A stretch of 36,851 nt of DNA from Acidimicrobiia bacterium (GTDB taxonomy: Bacteria > Actinomycetota > Acidimicrobiia > Acidimicrobiales > SKKL01): contig JAENWR010000027.1 in NCBI GenBank assembly GCA_016649895.1, forward strand, positions 1 through 36,851, written 5' to 3'. Shown one piece after another: positions 22,250 through 30,882 of this stretch. The translations under genes and the position numbers were made by a program. The first letter of the stretch is position 1. Every line of letters starts with the position of its first letter. The notes beneath the pieces are model-generated. The model had not been told where the DNA came from. It saw only the letters and a program-made list of their open reading frames with translations, and ran no database searches.

Positions 22250-23871
22250 GCGAGACCACCGCCACCACCACGGGGTCGTACCTGACCGAAGAGGAGCGCG
22301 AGCAGTTCCTCGTTGCCGCCGGAGGGGGGATGACGCTCGCTTTCTGGGCCGGTCGTCAACCCGACGTGCCCGCGGTCGTCTGCGAGCACGGCGACCGCAC
22401 GTTCGCCGAGCTCAACGCCCGGGCCAACCAACTCGCCCGCGCGCTGCGTGACCGCGGCGTCGAGGCGGGCGACTCGCTCGGGCTCATGATGGCCAACCGC
22501 CCGGAGTTCGTGGAGACCTACGCCACGACCCAGCGGATCGGCGTGCGCGTCACCACCATCAACTGGCACCTCACCGGCGAGGAGGCCGGCTACATCCTGA
22601 ACGACTGCGAGGCGAAGGTCCTCGTGGCCGACGCCCGCTTCCCCGACGCCGCACGTGGCGCCCTCGACCATGCCCCCAACGCCACCGTGCGCATCGCCGT
22701 CGGCGGCGACATCGAGGGCTTCGAGAACTACGACGACGTCATCAACGGGGTCGACGGGTCCGACATCGACGACCCGGTGGTCGGCAGCCAGATGCTCTAC
22801 ACCTCGGGCACGACCGGCCGTCCCAAGGGCGTCAACCGCGCCCGCTCGGCCGACATCGCCCGCGCCGTCGTCGGCGCCTACCTCAACTCGCCCGCCGGCT
22901 ACGTGCCGGGCGAGTCGGTCAACCTGTGCACCGGGCCGCTGTACCACGCGGCCCCCCTGGCGTTCTCGATGACCGCGCCACTGGCGGTCGGCGCCGGCAT
23001 CGTCCTCATGGACGGATGGTCGGCCGAGGAGACCCTGCGACTGATCGAGGAGCACCGCATCACCCACACCCACATGGTGCCCACCATGTTCCACCGGCTC
23101 CTGTCGCTGCCCGCCGAGGTGCGTGAGGCCGCCGACATCTCGTCGGTGTCCTACGTCATCCACGGTGCCGCCCCCTGCCCGGTCAGCGTGAAGTCGGCGC
23201 TCATCGACTGGTTCGGCCCGGTGGTGCACGAGTACTACGCCGCCACCGAGGGTGCGGGCACGGCGGTGGGCAGCGAGGAGTGGCTGACCAAGCCGGGCAC
23301 GGTCGGCAAGCCGGCCACCCCCGACCACATCCGGATCCTCGACGACGACGGCAACGACCTGCCGGCGGGCGAGATCGGCACCGTCTACCTGAAGGCGCCG
23401 GCGGCCGGGCGCTTCGAGTACTACAAGGACGCCGACAAGACCGAGAGCAGCTACCGCGACACCCATTACACGCTGGGCGACGTCGGCTACCTCGACGACG
23501 ACGGCTACCTGTTCCTCACCGACCGCAGCGCCAACCTCATCATCTCCGGTGGGGTCAACGTGTACCCGGCCGAGGTCGAGGCCGAGCTCATCGGCCATCC
23601 CGCCGTCGGCGACGTCGCCGTCATCGGCGTACCCGACGACGAGTGGGGCGAGAGCGTCGTGGCCGTGGTCGAGACCCAGCCCGATGTCGAGCCCAGCGAG
23701 GAGCTGGCCGCCGAGCTCATCGCATACGCGCGCGAGCGCCTCGCCCACTTCAAGTGCCCACGGCGGATCGACTTCCGCCCCGAGCTACCCCGCCACGACA
23801 ACGGGAAGCTCTACAAGCGGCTTCTGCGCGACGAGTACCGAGCGGCCCAAATGGCCGAGAAGGAGAAGTGA
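22246..23871 (+). CDS. Acyl-CoA synthetase (AMP-binding, class I adenylate-forming)
   Basis: A 541-residue enzyme that activates a carboxylic acid to its CoA thioester via an acyl-adenylate. Core motifs: the P-loop YTSGTTGRPKGV near residue 186, EYYAATEGAG in the substrate-binding region, GDVGYLDDDGYLFLTDR and the hinge NLIISGGVNVYPAEVEAEL, and the C-terminal catalytic lysine in NGKLYKR. The GTG at 22246 overlaps the acyl-CoA dehydrogenase stop (GTGA). The acid is unknown; its place in this operon suggests that it primes the compound degraded by the neighbouring enzymes. It resembles the FadD family of long-chain or sterol side-chain acids. Confidence 0.92.
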   Translation: MSETTATTTGSYLTEEEREQFLVAAGGGMTLAFWAGRQPDVPAVVCEHGDRTFAELNARANQLARALRDRGVEAGDSLGLMMANRPEFVETYATTQRIGVRVTTINWHLTGEEAGYILNDCEAKVLVADARFPDAARGALDHAPNATVRIAVGGDIEGFENYDDVINGVDGSDIDDPVVGSQMLYTSGTTGRPKGVNRARSADIARAVVGAYLNSPAGYVPGESVNLCTGPLYHAAPLAFSMTAPLAVGAGIVLMDGWSAEETLRLIEEHRITHTHMVPTMFHRLLSLPAEVREAADISSVSYVIHGAAPCPVSVKSALIDWFGPVVHEYYAATEGAGTAVGSEEWLTKPGTVGKPATPDHIRILDDDGNDLPAGEIGTVYLKAPAAGRFEYYKDADKTESSYRDTHYTLGDVGYLDDDGYLFLTDRSANLIISGGVNVYPAEVEAELIGHPAVGDVAVIGVPDDEWGESVVAVVETQPDVEPSEELAAELIAYARERLAHFKCPRRIDFRPELPRHDNGKLYKRLLRDEYRAAQMAEKEK

Positions 23872-23872
23872 G

Positions 23873-24781
23873 ATGACAGGCATCTGCGAGGGACGGGTGG
23901 CCATCGTCACCGGCGCCGGACGTGGGATCGGCCGGGGGCACGCCCTCGAGCTGGCCCGCCAGGGCGCCAAGGTGGTGGTGAACGATATCGGCGGCGCGGT
24001 CGACGGGTCGGGCAGCGACGTGGGGCCCGCCCAGCAGGTGGTCGACGAGATCGTCGCCATGGGTGGAGAGGCCGTCGCCAACACCGATTCGGTGGCCGAC
24101 TGGGAGGGCGCGCAACGCCTCGTCAACACCGCGGTCGAGAACTTCGGCACGCTCGACGTGCTCGTCAACAACGCCGGGATCCTGCGCGACCGCATGGTGT
24201 TCAACATGACCGAGCAGGAGTGGGACGCGGTCATCGCCGTGCACCTCAAGGGCACGTTCGGCCCCATGCGCTGGGCGTCGGCCTACTGGCGCGAGAAGGC
24301 CAAGGCGGGCGAGGAGGTCGACGCCCGCGTCATCAACACCGCGTCGACGTCGGGCATCTTCGCCAACCCGGGCCAGGGCAACTACGGCGCGGCCAAGTCG
24401 GGCATCGCCAGCCTGTCGATCATCGCCGCCAAGGAGCTCGGCAAGTACGGGGTGAACGTCAACGCCATCGCCCCCGGTGCCCGCACCCGCATGACCGAGA
24501 ACCTCGGTGGTGCCATGTCGAAGCCGGCCGAGGGCGACTGGGACGAGCGCGGTGCCGACAACATCGCCCCGCTCGTTACATGGCTCGCCAGTGCCGAGTC
24601 GAAGGACATCACCGGGCAGGTGTTCATCGTCGGTGGTGGCCGGATCAACGTGGCCATCAACTGGCAGCGCGGGCCGGGAGTCGACAACGGGGCCCGTTGG
24701 GACCCCGCCGACCTCGGCTCGGTCGTGCCCGGTCTCGTCGAGGAGGCCGGGACCAAGCTCCCCCCGCCGCGCCAGCGGTAG
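23873..24781 (+). CDS. SDR family oxidoreductase (3-hydroxyacyl-CoA dehydrogenase-like)
   Basis: A 302-residue short-chain dehydrogenase. It has the cofactor motif VTGAGRGIGRG, the NNAG stretch in VLVNNAGILRD, and the catalytic set Ser (NTASTSG), Tyr and Lys (NYGAAKSG). The long form with GLRD-type NDIGGAVDGSGS after the second strand and a C-terminal extension (INWQRGPGVDNGARW) is typical of the peroxisomal multifunctional/17-beta-HSD type 4 branch used in steroid and branched acyl-CoA oxidation. Its ATG starts one base after the synthetase stop. It probably oxidises the hydroxyacyl-CoA in this pathway. Confidence 0.9.
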   Translation: MTGICEGRVAIVTGAGRGIGRGHALELARQGAKVVVNDIGGAVDGSGSDVGPAQQVVDEIVAMGGEAVANTDSVADWEGAQRLVNTAVENFGTLDVLVNNAGILRDRMVFNMTEQEWDAVIAVHLKGTFGPMRWASAYWREKAKAGEEVDARVINTASTSGIFANPGQGNYGAAKSGIASLSIIAAKELGKYGVNVNAIAPGARTRMTENLGGAMSKPAEGDWDERGADNIAPLVTWLASAESKDITGQVFIVGGGRINVAINWQRGPGVDNGARWDPADLGSVVPGLVEEAGTKLPPPRQR

Positions 24782-24810
24782 GGGGCCCGTCCTTTGGACA
24801 GGGGGCCGAC

Positions 24811-24844
24811 GATCGGGCTGGAGGTGGTGTGCGCCAGCCCGATC
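24811..24844. terminator. Bidirectional hairpin terminator
   Basis: GATCGGGCTGG (24811-24821) is the exact complement of CCAGCCCGATC (24834-24844), with a 12-nt loop. It lies in the 89-nt gap between the convergent SDR and 3-hydroxyacyl-CoA dehydrogenase genes. No T-run is seen. A weaker GTCC-TTT-GGAC hairpin precedes it. Confidence 0.65.
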
Positions 24845-24870
24845 AGGCTCCCCGATCCGGCTCCCCGGGG

Positions 24871-25608
24871 TCAGCTCCAGCCGGAGCCGGCCCCACGGGT
24901 CATGCCGAAGGGGCCAGTGGGCCAGCGGAAGCAGTCGACCATGAGCTGGTCGACCTCCTCGCGGGTGGCCACCTCCTCGCGCACCACGCGCTGCGCCTCG
25001 CGCACCATGGCGAAGTAGACGCGGTTGGCGACGTAGCCCCACTCGCGAGGCTGGTCCTTGACCACCACCGGGTTCTTGCCGGCGTTGGCGGCCAGGGCGC
25101 AGACGGTTTCGATCGTCTCGTCGGAGGTCTTCGGCCCGCGCACGATCTCGGCCAGCTTCATCACCGGCGCGGGTGACGCCCAGTGCCAGCCGACCACCCG
25201 GTCGGGCCGGTCGGTGGCGGCCGACAGCGCGGCGATGGGGAAGCCGCTCGAGTTGGAGCAGAGGATGGTGCGCTCGGGGCAGCGACGGTCGAGGTCGCGG
25301 AACAGCCCGACCTTGAGGTCGAGGCGCTCGGGCACCGCTTCGATGACCAGATCGACATCGGCCGCCTGGTCGAGGTCGGTCGTGAACGAGATGCGCCCGA
25401 GGGTGGCCTCGGCGTCGTCGGCGGTGAGCTTGCCCCGCTCGACGGCGCCCTTCACGCCGAAGCGGCCCGTGTCGACGGTGGCACGTCCCTTGTCGAGCGC
25501 CTCCGCCGCGATGTCGTAGCAGACGACCTCGTGGCCGGCGATGGCCACCACCTGGGCGATGCCCGATCCCATGACGCCGGCACCCATCACTCCAATGCGT
25601 TCGTTCAT
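24871..25608 (-). CDS. 3-hydroxyacyl-CoA dehydrogenase (FadB-like)
   Basis: A 245-residue NAD-dependent dehydrogenase with the Rossmann opening ERIGVMGAGVMGSGIA, LCSNSSGFPIAAL with the Ser/Asn pair, and the catalytic His in VGWHWASPAP. The C-terminal helical domain is shorter than in the classical 280-residue enzyme and ends GPFGMTRGAGSGWS. I consider this a natural variant end, since translation past the stop gives no further family sequence. It is the last gene of a two-component operon: its ATG overlaps the kinase stop by 4 nt. It is convergent with the acyl-CoA operon and may supply a missing step there. Confidence 0.88.
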   Translation of the reverse strand: MNERIGVMGAGVMGSGIAQVVAIAGHEVVCYDIAAEALDKGRATVDTGRFGVKGAVERGKLTADDAEATLGRISFTTDLDQAADVDLVIEAVPERLDLKVGLFRDLDRRCPERTILCSNSSGFPIAALSAATDRPDRVVGWHWASPAPVMKLAEIVRGPKTSDETIETVCALAANAGKNPVVVKDQPREWGYVANRVYFAMVREAQRVVREEVATREEVDQLMVDCFRWPTGPFGMTRGAGSGWS

Positions 25609-26996
25609 CCGTGCAGTGTCGCGCGCCTGCTGTCAGTGGGCACGGCGTCGGTGGGCAGGACGAGGGCCATGCGGGTGCCGCCGCCCTCGCGGGGACCCGC
25701 TTCGGCGGCGCCGCCATGGCTTTCGGCCACGGCGTGGACGATGGCGAGGCCGAGCCCCGAGCCCGGTCGGCTGCGAGCGTCGACCGACCGGTAGAAGCGA
25801 TCGAACACGTGCGGGAGGTCGTCGGGTGCGATGCCGATGCCCCGGTCGAGGACCTCGACGGTGCCGCCGTCGACGCGCACCTCGACGGGTGCGTCGTCGT
25901 CGGAGAACTTCAGCGCGTTGTCGACCAGGTTCGACAGCGCCCGCTCGATCGCACCCGGACGGCCGCGCACGACACCCTCGTCGATCACCTCGACCGTGAC
26001 ATCCCTGCCCGTGCGGCGGGCGGCTCGTTCGGCGACCCGTCGGGCGATGGGTACCAGGCCGAGCTCGGATTCGGGTTCGTCGGTGCGTCGATCGGTGGCC
26101 AGCTCCACGAGCTCGTCGACCAGGGTGGACAGTTCGCGGGCCTCGCTGTCGAGGTCGTCGACGACCTGTTGGCGGACGTCGTCGGGCAGCTCGTCGATGC
26201 GCCGGAGCAGCGAGATGTTGGTGCGCAGGCTGGTGAGCGGGGTGCGCAGCTCGTGGCTGGCGTCCTGCACCAACTGGGTCTGGGCGTCGCGCGACCGGCG
26301 GAGGGCCGCGAGCATCGAGGCGAACGCCCCGCCGAGGCGGCCCACCTCGTCGGTGCCCTCGGGCGGAGGGTCGACATCGAGGCGTCCGGTGGTGGCGACC
26401 TCGCCGGCGGTGCGGGTGAGGGCGAGGAGCCGCACCGTCGCCTGGCGGGCGATGAGCCAGCCGGCCAGGGTCGCGAGCACGACGACGAGCGCCACCGACG
26501 CCAGCGCTCGGTTGCGGATGGTGGCGAGCACCCGGTCGACCTCGTCGAGCCGGCGCGCCACCTGGACCGCGAACTGGTCGGGGAGCGGAGCCGTCGCCAC
26601 CCGGAACCGCTCGCCGTCGATGGCGACGTCGCGCCACCACTCCGACGCGTCGGGCGGCTGCTCGGTCATCGCCCAATCGCCGGCGGTGAACGGGAGGGGT
26701 TCGAGCGCGGTGCTGATCGCCAGGTTGTTGCCGCGGTGAAGGAGCGTGACGCGCAGGTCGTCGTCGGAGCGCAGGCGTTCGCGCAGGTCGACCTCGTTGC
26801 GGCGGACGCGGGGGAGCGTGGCGTCGGAGAGGGCCTCGACCGCCACCTCGGCGTTGGCGATGGCGTCGCGAAGCGACTGGTCGACTTCTTCGTTCAACTG
26901 GATCGACATGGCGCGGTAGGTGGCGACACCGATGCTCATCGCCGACAGGCCGGCGAGGCTGGCGAGCGCGATGACCAGCTTGACGCGGAGGCTCAC
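25605..26996 (-). CDS. Sensor histidine kinase (MprB-like)
   Basis: A 463-residue membrane sensor. Transmembrane helices at about 5-28 and 166-186 enclose an extracytoplasmic domain of some 137 residues rich in Arg/Asp/Glu, with WAMTEQPPDASEWW. A HAMP linker follows, then the H-box QDASHELRTPLTSLRTN with phospho-accepting His248, the N-box in NLVDNALKFSDDD, and DRGIGIAPDDLPHVFDRFYR and SGLGLAIV of the ATPase. It is the cognate kinase of the regulator whose stop overlaps its GTG start (GTGA). The stimulus is unknown. Confidence 0.92.
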   Translation of the reverse strand: MSLRVKLVIALASLAGLSAMSIGVATYRAMSIQLNEEVDQSLRDAIANAEVAVEALSDATLPRVRRNEVDLRERLRSDDDLRVTLLHRGNNLAISTALEPLPFTAGDWAMTEQPPDASEWWRDVAIDGERFRVATAPLPDQFAVQVARRLDEVDRVLATIRNRALASVALVVVLATLAGWLIARQATVRLLALTRTAGEVATTGRLDVDPPPEGTDEVGRLGGAFASMLAALRRSRDAQTQLVQDASHELRTPLTSLRTNISLLRRIDELPDDVRQQVVDDLDSEARELSTLVDELVELATDRRTDEPESELGLVPIARRVAERAARRTGRDVTVEVIDEGVVRGRPGAIERALSNLVDNALKFSDDDAPVEVRVDGGTVEVLDRGIGIAPDDLPHVFDRFYRSVDARSRPGSGLGLAIVHAVAESHGGAAEAGPREGGGTRMALVLPTDAVPTDSRRATLHG

Positions 26997-27682
26997 GGTG
27001 CTCGCACGGTGTAGCCGACGCCGCGCACGGTGTGGATGAGAGGGAGTCGGTCGTCGCCCTCGACCTTGCGGCGCAGGTAGCTGATGTACACCGCGAGGTT
27101 CTTCGAGTCGGGGCCGAAGTCGTAGCCCCAGATGCGGTCGTAGATCGTGGAGTGGTCGAGGACGATGCCCTGGTTGCGCACGAGGAGGGCGAGGAGGTCG
27201 AACTCGGTGCGGGTGAGCTCGATCTCGTCGCCGCCCCGCCACACGCGGCGCGAGCTCGGGTCGATGCGCAGGTCGGCCACCTCGAGCGCATCGACCTCGT
27301 CGAGGGGCTGGGCGCGGCGGAGCAGGGCGCGCACTCGTGCGAGGAGCTCGTCGAGCTCGAACGGCTTCGGTAGGTAGTCGTCGGCGCCGGCGTCGAGGCC
27401 CGCCACCCGGTCCGATGTCTCGGTGCGGGCGGTCAGCATGAGGATGGGCGTGCGGTCGCCTTCGGCCCGCAGCACGCGGCACATGGTGAGGCCGTCGACG
27501 TTGGGCATCATCACGTCGAGGATGATGGCGCTGGGCGCCGCGGTGCGCACCAGCTCGAGCGCGGCGGCACCGTCGGGCGCCAGCACCACCTCGTAGCCCT
27601 CGAGGCGCAGGGCGCGGCCGAGCGACTCACGGATCGCCCGGTCGTCGTCGACGACGAGGATGGAGTGGGTCAGTCCCGCCAT
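26993..27682 (-). CDS. Response regulator, OmpR/PhoB family (MprA-like)
   Basis: A 229-residue regulator. The receiver has acidic Asp12-Asp13-Asp14, phospho-accepting Asp56 in IILDVMMP, LTARTE and PKPF with the conserved Lys. The C-terminal winged helix has LTRTEFDLLALLVRNQG and VYISYLRRKVEG, ending IHTVRGVGYTVRAP. It starts at 27680-27682, overlapping by 13 nt the end of the membrane protein encoded before it on the same strand, and overlaps the kinase by 4 nt. All four genes from 28356 to 24871 look like one operon. Confidence 0.93.
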   Translation of the reverse strand: MAGLTHSILVVDDDRAIRESLGRALRLEGYEVVLAPDGAAALELVRTAAPSAIILDVMMPNVDGLTMCRVLRAEGDRTPILMLTARTETSDRVAGLDAGADDYLPKPFELDELLARVRALLRRAQPLDEVDALEVADLRIDPSSRRVWRGGDEIELTRTEFDLLALLVRNQGIVLDHSTIYDRIWGYDFGPDSKNLAVYISYLRRKVEGDDRLPLIHTVRGVGYTVRAP

Positions 27683-28356
27683 CGCTCCCCGTTGCGGGGG
27701 CCGTCGAATGCAGCCCGCCGCTCCAGGCGCCTCTCGGTGCGCTCGGTGGCGCGGGCCAGGAGCTCATCGGCGCGTTCGCTGGTGAGCTCGCCGGTGGCGA
27801 CGTGGTGGTCGAGGTGGGCTCTCACTCCGGTCAGCATGGCCTCCACCAGTGTGTCGGTGTCGACACCTCGTGCCTCGGCCACCTCGGCGAGGCGCGAGCC
27901 GCCGGTCAGCTCGGCCAGCAGATCCTCCGGCGTCATGTCGAGGAGCTCGGCGACGGCGTCGATCCCGGCGCGCATCCGGTCGCCCCGAAGGCCCTCGGCC
28001 CGCAGGTGCTCGGCGCGGCGGTGCCCGGGCCGCTCGTGGCGGTCGCCGCGGGCTGCTCGGTGCTCGGCCCGGCGCTCGTCGAGGTCGACGACGACGTCGT
28101 CGTGTCCGCTCGCCGCCGATTCGACGGATGTGGACGATGACGACGACGGCGACGACTCGCCGGCCGCCGCCAGGCCGGAGGCCCCGAACGTCAGGACGAC
28201 GACGGTGGCCATGCCGACCCCCGCTCCTGCCGCCGCCGTCGCCCACCCGGCCCGTGGGCGTCGAATCGACATCGATTCGACGCCCACGGGCAGCGGGGTC
28301 GGTCGGCGCTCGTGCTCGGGGAGGTTCTGGCCAGCGGGGTGCAGGTGACGTGACAT
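27670..28356 (-). CDS. Membrane-anchored protein of unknown function, carries palindrome copy 2
   Basis: A 228-residue protein. The N-terminal 35 residues are basic; a transmembrane segment lies at about 38-65 (ATAAAGAGVGMATVVVLTF), followed by a Ser-rich stretch (ESSPSSSSST) and a charged, mostly helical domain with DDVVVDLDERRAEHRAARGD. The C-terminal half contains MTPEDLLAELTGGSRLAEVAEARG, a pattern seen in small repeat domains of actinobacterial exported proteins, then TSERADELLARATERTERRLE. The start at 28354-28356 has AAGGAG at good spacing. A second possible ATG lies inside the palindrome and would give a signal-peptide-like start without a ribosome binding site. It may be the sensory partner of the downstream two-component genes, but that is inferred. 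Confidence 0.75.
   Translation of the reverse strand: MSRHLHPAGQNLPEHERRPTPLPVGVESMSIRRPRAGWATAAAGAGVGMATVVVLTFGASGLAAAGESSPSSSSSTSVESAASGHDDVVVDLDERRAEHRAARGDRHERPGHRRAEHLRAEGLRGDRMRAGIDAVAELLDMTPEDLLAELTGGSRLAEVAEARGVDTDTLVEAMLTGVRAHLDHHVATGELTSERADELLARATERTERRLERRAAFDGPRNGERWRD
28251..28290. repeat. 40-nt palindromic repeat, copy 2 (inside a coding region)
   Basis: The two 19-bp arms, CCCGTGGGCGTCGAATCGA and its complement, are perfect here around a central CA. The copy lies in frame inside the first part of the preceding membrane protein gene and codes for residues about 23-36, just before the transmembrane helix. It differs from copy 1 by one base. Confidence 0.85.
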
Positions 28357-28515
28357 CTCGGCTCCTTGGTCGTCGGTGCCCACAGCGGGATGGTGAGCGC
28401 TGCTCGTGAGAGGCAGCCTCGGCGAAGGTGAGAGTTCGGTAGGGATGGCAGACCCGTCGCCCCGCGTCGTGCTCGCCGTAGGCTGGAGACGTTCGCCCGC
28501 CAACGGAGGCCAGCC

Positions 28516-29166
28516 ATGTTCGGACGCAAGCGGCTCGAGATCCCCACGCCCGACGAGGCCCTGCCCGGGCGCAGCGAGACCATGCCGGTGCCCGACCGCC
28601 ACACCGTCCTCGGCACCACGCTCACGCCGCCGTTCCCCGACGGTGCCGAGACGGCGATCCTGGCCCTCGGATGTTTCTGGGGGGCCGAGCGCCTCTTCTG
28701 GCAGCTCGACGGGGTCCACAGCACCGCCGTTGGCTACGTGGGCGGCCACACGCCCAACCCCACCTACGAAGAGGTGTGCAGCGGCCTTACCGGCCACACC
28801 GAGGCCGTCCTCGTCGCCTTCGACCCCGAGCGCATCAGCTACGAGGAGATCCTGAAGACGTTCTGGGAGGGCCACGACCCCACCCAGGGGATGCGCCAGG
28901 GCAACGACATCGGCACCCAGTACCGGTCGGGCGTCTACTGGGCCACCGACGACCAGAAGGCGGTGGCCGAGCGCTCGTCGCGCGCCTTCCAGAGCGTGCT
29001 CGACGCCGCCGGTCTCGAACCGATCACCACCGAGATCGCCGCCGCCGGGCCCTTCTACTACGCCGAGCCGTACCACCAGCAGTACCTCGACAAGAACCCC
29101 AACGGCTACTGCGGCCTCGGCAGCACCGGGTTGTCCTGCCCGGTCGGCATCGCCTCCGCCGACTGA
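28516..29166 (+). CDS. msrA: Peptide-methionine (S)-S-oxide reductase MsrA
   Basis: A 216-residue enzyme that repairs oxidised methionine, reducing the S-epimer of methionine sulfoxide with thioredoxin. The catalytic Cys53 is in [65 protein letters not shown] and [18 protein letters not shown] are family hallmarks, and the Cys in GYCGLG and the one in LSCPVG are probable resolving cysteines. GGAGG precedes the ATG. It stands alone between a divergent gene and a downstream two-component pair. Confidence 0.97.
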   Translation: MFGRKRLEIPTPDEALPGRSETMPVPDRHTVLGTTLTPPFPDGAETAILALGCFWGAERLFWQLDGVHSTAVGYVGGHTPNPTYEEVCSGLTGHTEAVLVAFDPERISYEEILKTFWEGHDPTQGMRQGNDIGTQYRSGVYWATDDQKAVAERSSRAFQSVLDAAGLEPITTEIAAAGPFYYAEPYHQQYLDKNPNGYCGLGSTGLSCPVGIASAD

Positions 29167-29167
29167 G

Positions 29168-29183
29168 AGACCACGGCGGGTCT
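29168..29183 (+). terminator. Weak hairpin after msrA
   Basis: AGACC-ACGGCG-GGTCT followed by TTC lies right after the msrA stop. The 5-bp stem is short, so the call is tentative. An 11-G run (29195-29205) follows. Confidence 0.3.
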
Positions 29184-29319
29184 TTCGACCTGTCGGGGGG
29201 GGGGGCTCCTCACAGTGTGCGTCGCTCCGCCGATGGGCTGACTGAGCCCTCGAGAGCGAGCGTGCAGCTGTCCGGCCCGGCTGGCTGTCACACCTCCCGT
29301 GCAGAATCAGGTGGTGAAC

Positions 29320-30882
29320 GTGCAAGAACGGTCGTACAGCGGCGAGGATCGGCGGGGCGCCGCCCACCTGCACGAGGCGTCGCCGTTCGGGGCCCCGTAC
29401 GCTGCGGCCCTCACGTCCTGCCTCATCCTCGCGGCCGCGGTCCTCGTGGCCGGCTCCGTCAGAGACATCGACCTGACCCCGGCGCTCCCGGCCGCCGGGC
29501 TCCTGGGTGCCACCGCAGCGGTGCTCTCGGTCGCCGCCGGGCTCTGTGTGCTGTGCTGGCGACTGGCCGGCTTCGCCCCTGCACTCTGGATCGGTGCTGG
29601 GCTCGCGGTCACCGGCCCCATGGGCATCGTCCTCGACGGCCTTCTGCCCGAGGGGTCGCCCGATCTGGTGAGGTCGGCGGCGCCTGTCGCGGGCATCGCC
29701 GCCCTCACGTGCTTCGGCTACGCCACGGTGCAAGCGTCGGTCGATGCCCGGCTTCGGCCCCTGTGGGTGCTCGGAGGGGCGCTCTTCGGCTCCATCGTCG
29801 TCTCATTCGCCGTCGATACCGTCGACGACCGCCTCGGCGCCGATCTCGCGATCAGCGTCAAGGGACTGTGGCCGGCTCTCTGCTTCGCCGGTGGCTGGCT
29901 CGCCCTCGCCGCGGTGTGCACCGATCGTTCGCGACGGCCCGGCGGTCGCTGGCTCTTCGCCTGGCTCGGCGTGATGGCGGTGGCCTTCTCCCTCGATGCT
30001 CTCGTCGTGGCGTTCTCGTCGCTCACCGCGCGTCCGGTGCCGGTGGGGCACGAGGGCCTGCTCCTCGCGGGTGCGCTGTGCGGGCTGTGGGGAGCGGGCC
30101 GCGAGCTGCACATGTCGTTCGTCGCGCAGCGCGTCCAGCTTCTCAGCACCAAGGTCTCGGCCGAGGCGGCCGACGTGAAGGCACGCCGGGCGGCCGCCGA
30201 GGCGGAGGACCGGGCGCACGAGGCGCGCAACGCGCTCCTCGCCATCGAGGGTGCCACCCGCACGCTCGAGCGCCACCACGACACCCTGCCCCCCGATGTC
30301 CGCGCTGGGTTGGCCGACGCCGTGTCGGCCGAGATCGGCCGGCTGCAGCGATTGGTCACCGGCGACGGCGCCGTGCGGCGGCCCGCACCGTTCGGTGTCG
30401 CCGAGGCACTCGCGCCGGCCGTCACCGGTGCCCGGGCACAGGGGGTCGACGTGGTCGTCGACATCCCGGGATCCCTCCACGCCTACGGCACCTGGTCCGG
30501 GCTCGTCGAGGTCGTGCAGAACCTCCTCGAGAACGCCCGTCGCCACGCCCCCGGTTCCACCGTCTGGCTCAGCGCCGCCGACGTCGACGGGCGGGTGCAG
30601 GTACGCGTCAGCGACGCAGGGTCGGGTGTGCCACTCGCCGAGCGGGTGTCCATCTTCGAGCGGGGGGTCCGGGGAGCGGGCTCGGTCGATGTGCCGGGCA
30701 GTGGGCTCGGGCTCCACATCTCGAAGCGCCTGATGGTCGACCAGCTCGGCGATCTCTGGGTCGAGGGAACCCCGGGCTGTGGTGCCGAGTTCGTCGCCGA
30801 GATGCCGGCGGCGTCGGTGGAGCTCACCGGGCCGGGTGCGGCACGCTCGGCCGAGCCTGCTGGGGGTACATCGCCGACGTGA
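29320..30882 (+). CDS. Multi-pass sensor histidine kinase
   Basis: A protein of about 520 residues. The N-terminal half has roughly eight hydrophobic helices (for example AALTSCLILAAAVLVAG and LPAAGLLGATAAVLSVA) with short loops, suggesting that the sensor lies in the membrane. A helical linker follows (AADVKARRAAAEAEDRAHEA), then the H-box with His300 (AHEARNALLAIEGATR), the N-box LLENARRHAPGS, and VSDAGSGVPLAERVSIFERG and GSGLGLHISKRL of the ATPase domain. The start is uncertain: in-frame GTGs lie at 29299, 29311, 29314 and 29320; the last has GGTGG upstream and was chosen. The stop overlaps the next gene by 4 nt. Confidence 0.85.
   Translation: MQERSYSGEDRRGAAHLHEASPFGAPYAAALTSCLILAAAVLVAGSVRDIDLTPALPAAGLLGATAAVLSVAAGLCVLCWRLAGFAPALWIGAGLAVTGPMGIVLDGLLPEGSPDLVRSAAPVAGIAALTCFGYATVQASVDARLRPLWVLGGALFGSIVVSFAVDTVDDRLGADLAISVKGLWPALCFAGGWLALAAVCTDRSRRPGGRWLFAWLGVMAVAFSLDALVVAFSSLTARPVPVGHEGLLLAGALCGLWGAGRELHMSFVAQRVQLLSTKVSAEAADVKARRAAAEAEDRAHEARNALLAIEGATRTLERHHDTLPPDVRAGLADAVSAEIGRLQRLVTGDGAVRRPAPFGVAEALAPAVTGARAQGVDVVVDIPGSLHAYGTWSGLVEVVQNLLENARRHAPGSTVWLSAADVDGRVQVRVSDAGSGVPLAERVSIFERGVRGAGSVDVPGSGLGLHISKRLMVDQLGDLWVEGTPGCGAEFVAEMPAASVELTGPGAARSAEPAGGTSPT

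Noticed and set aside
24781..25608. 3-hydroxyacyl-CoA dehydrogenase as a truncated gene
   Set aside because: The product is shorter than 280 residues, but translation past the stop gives no further family sequence and the GSGWS end looks natural.
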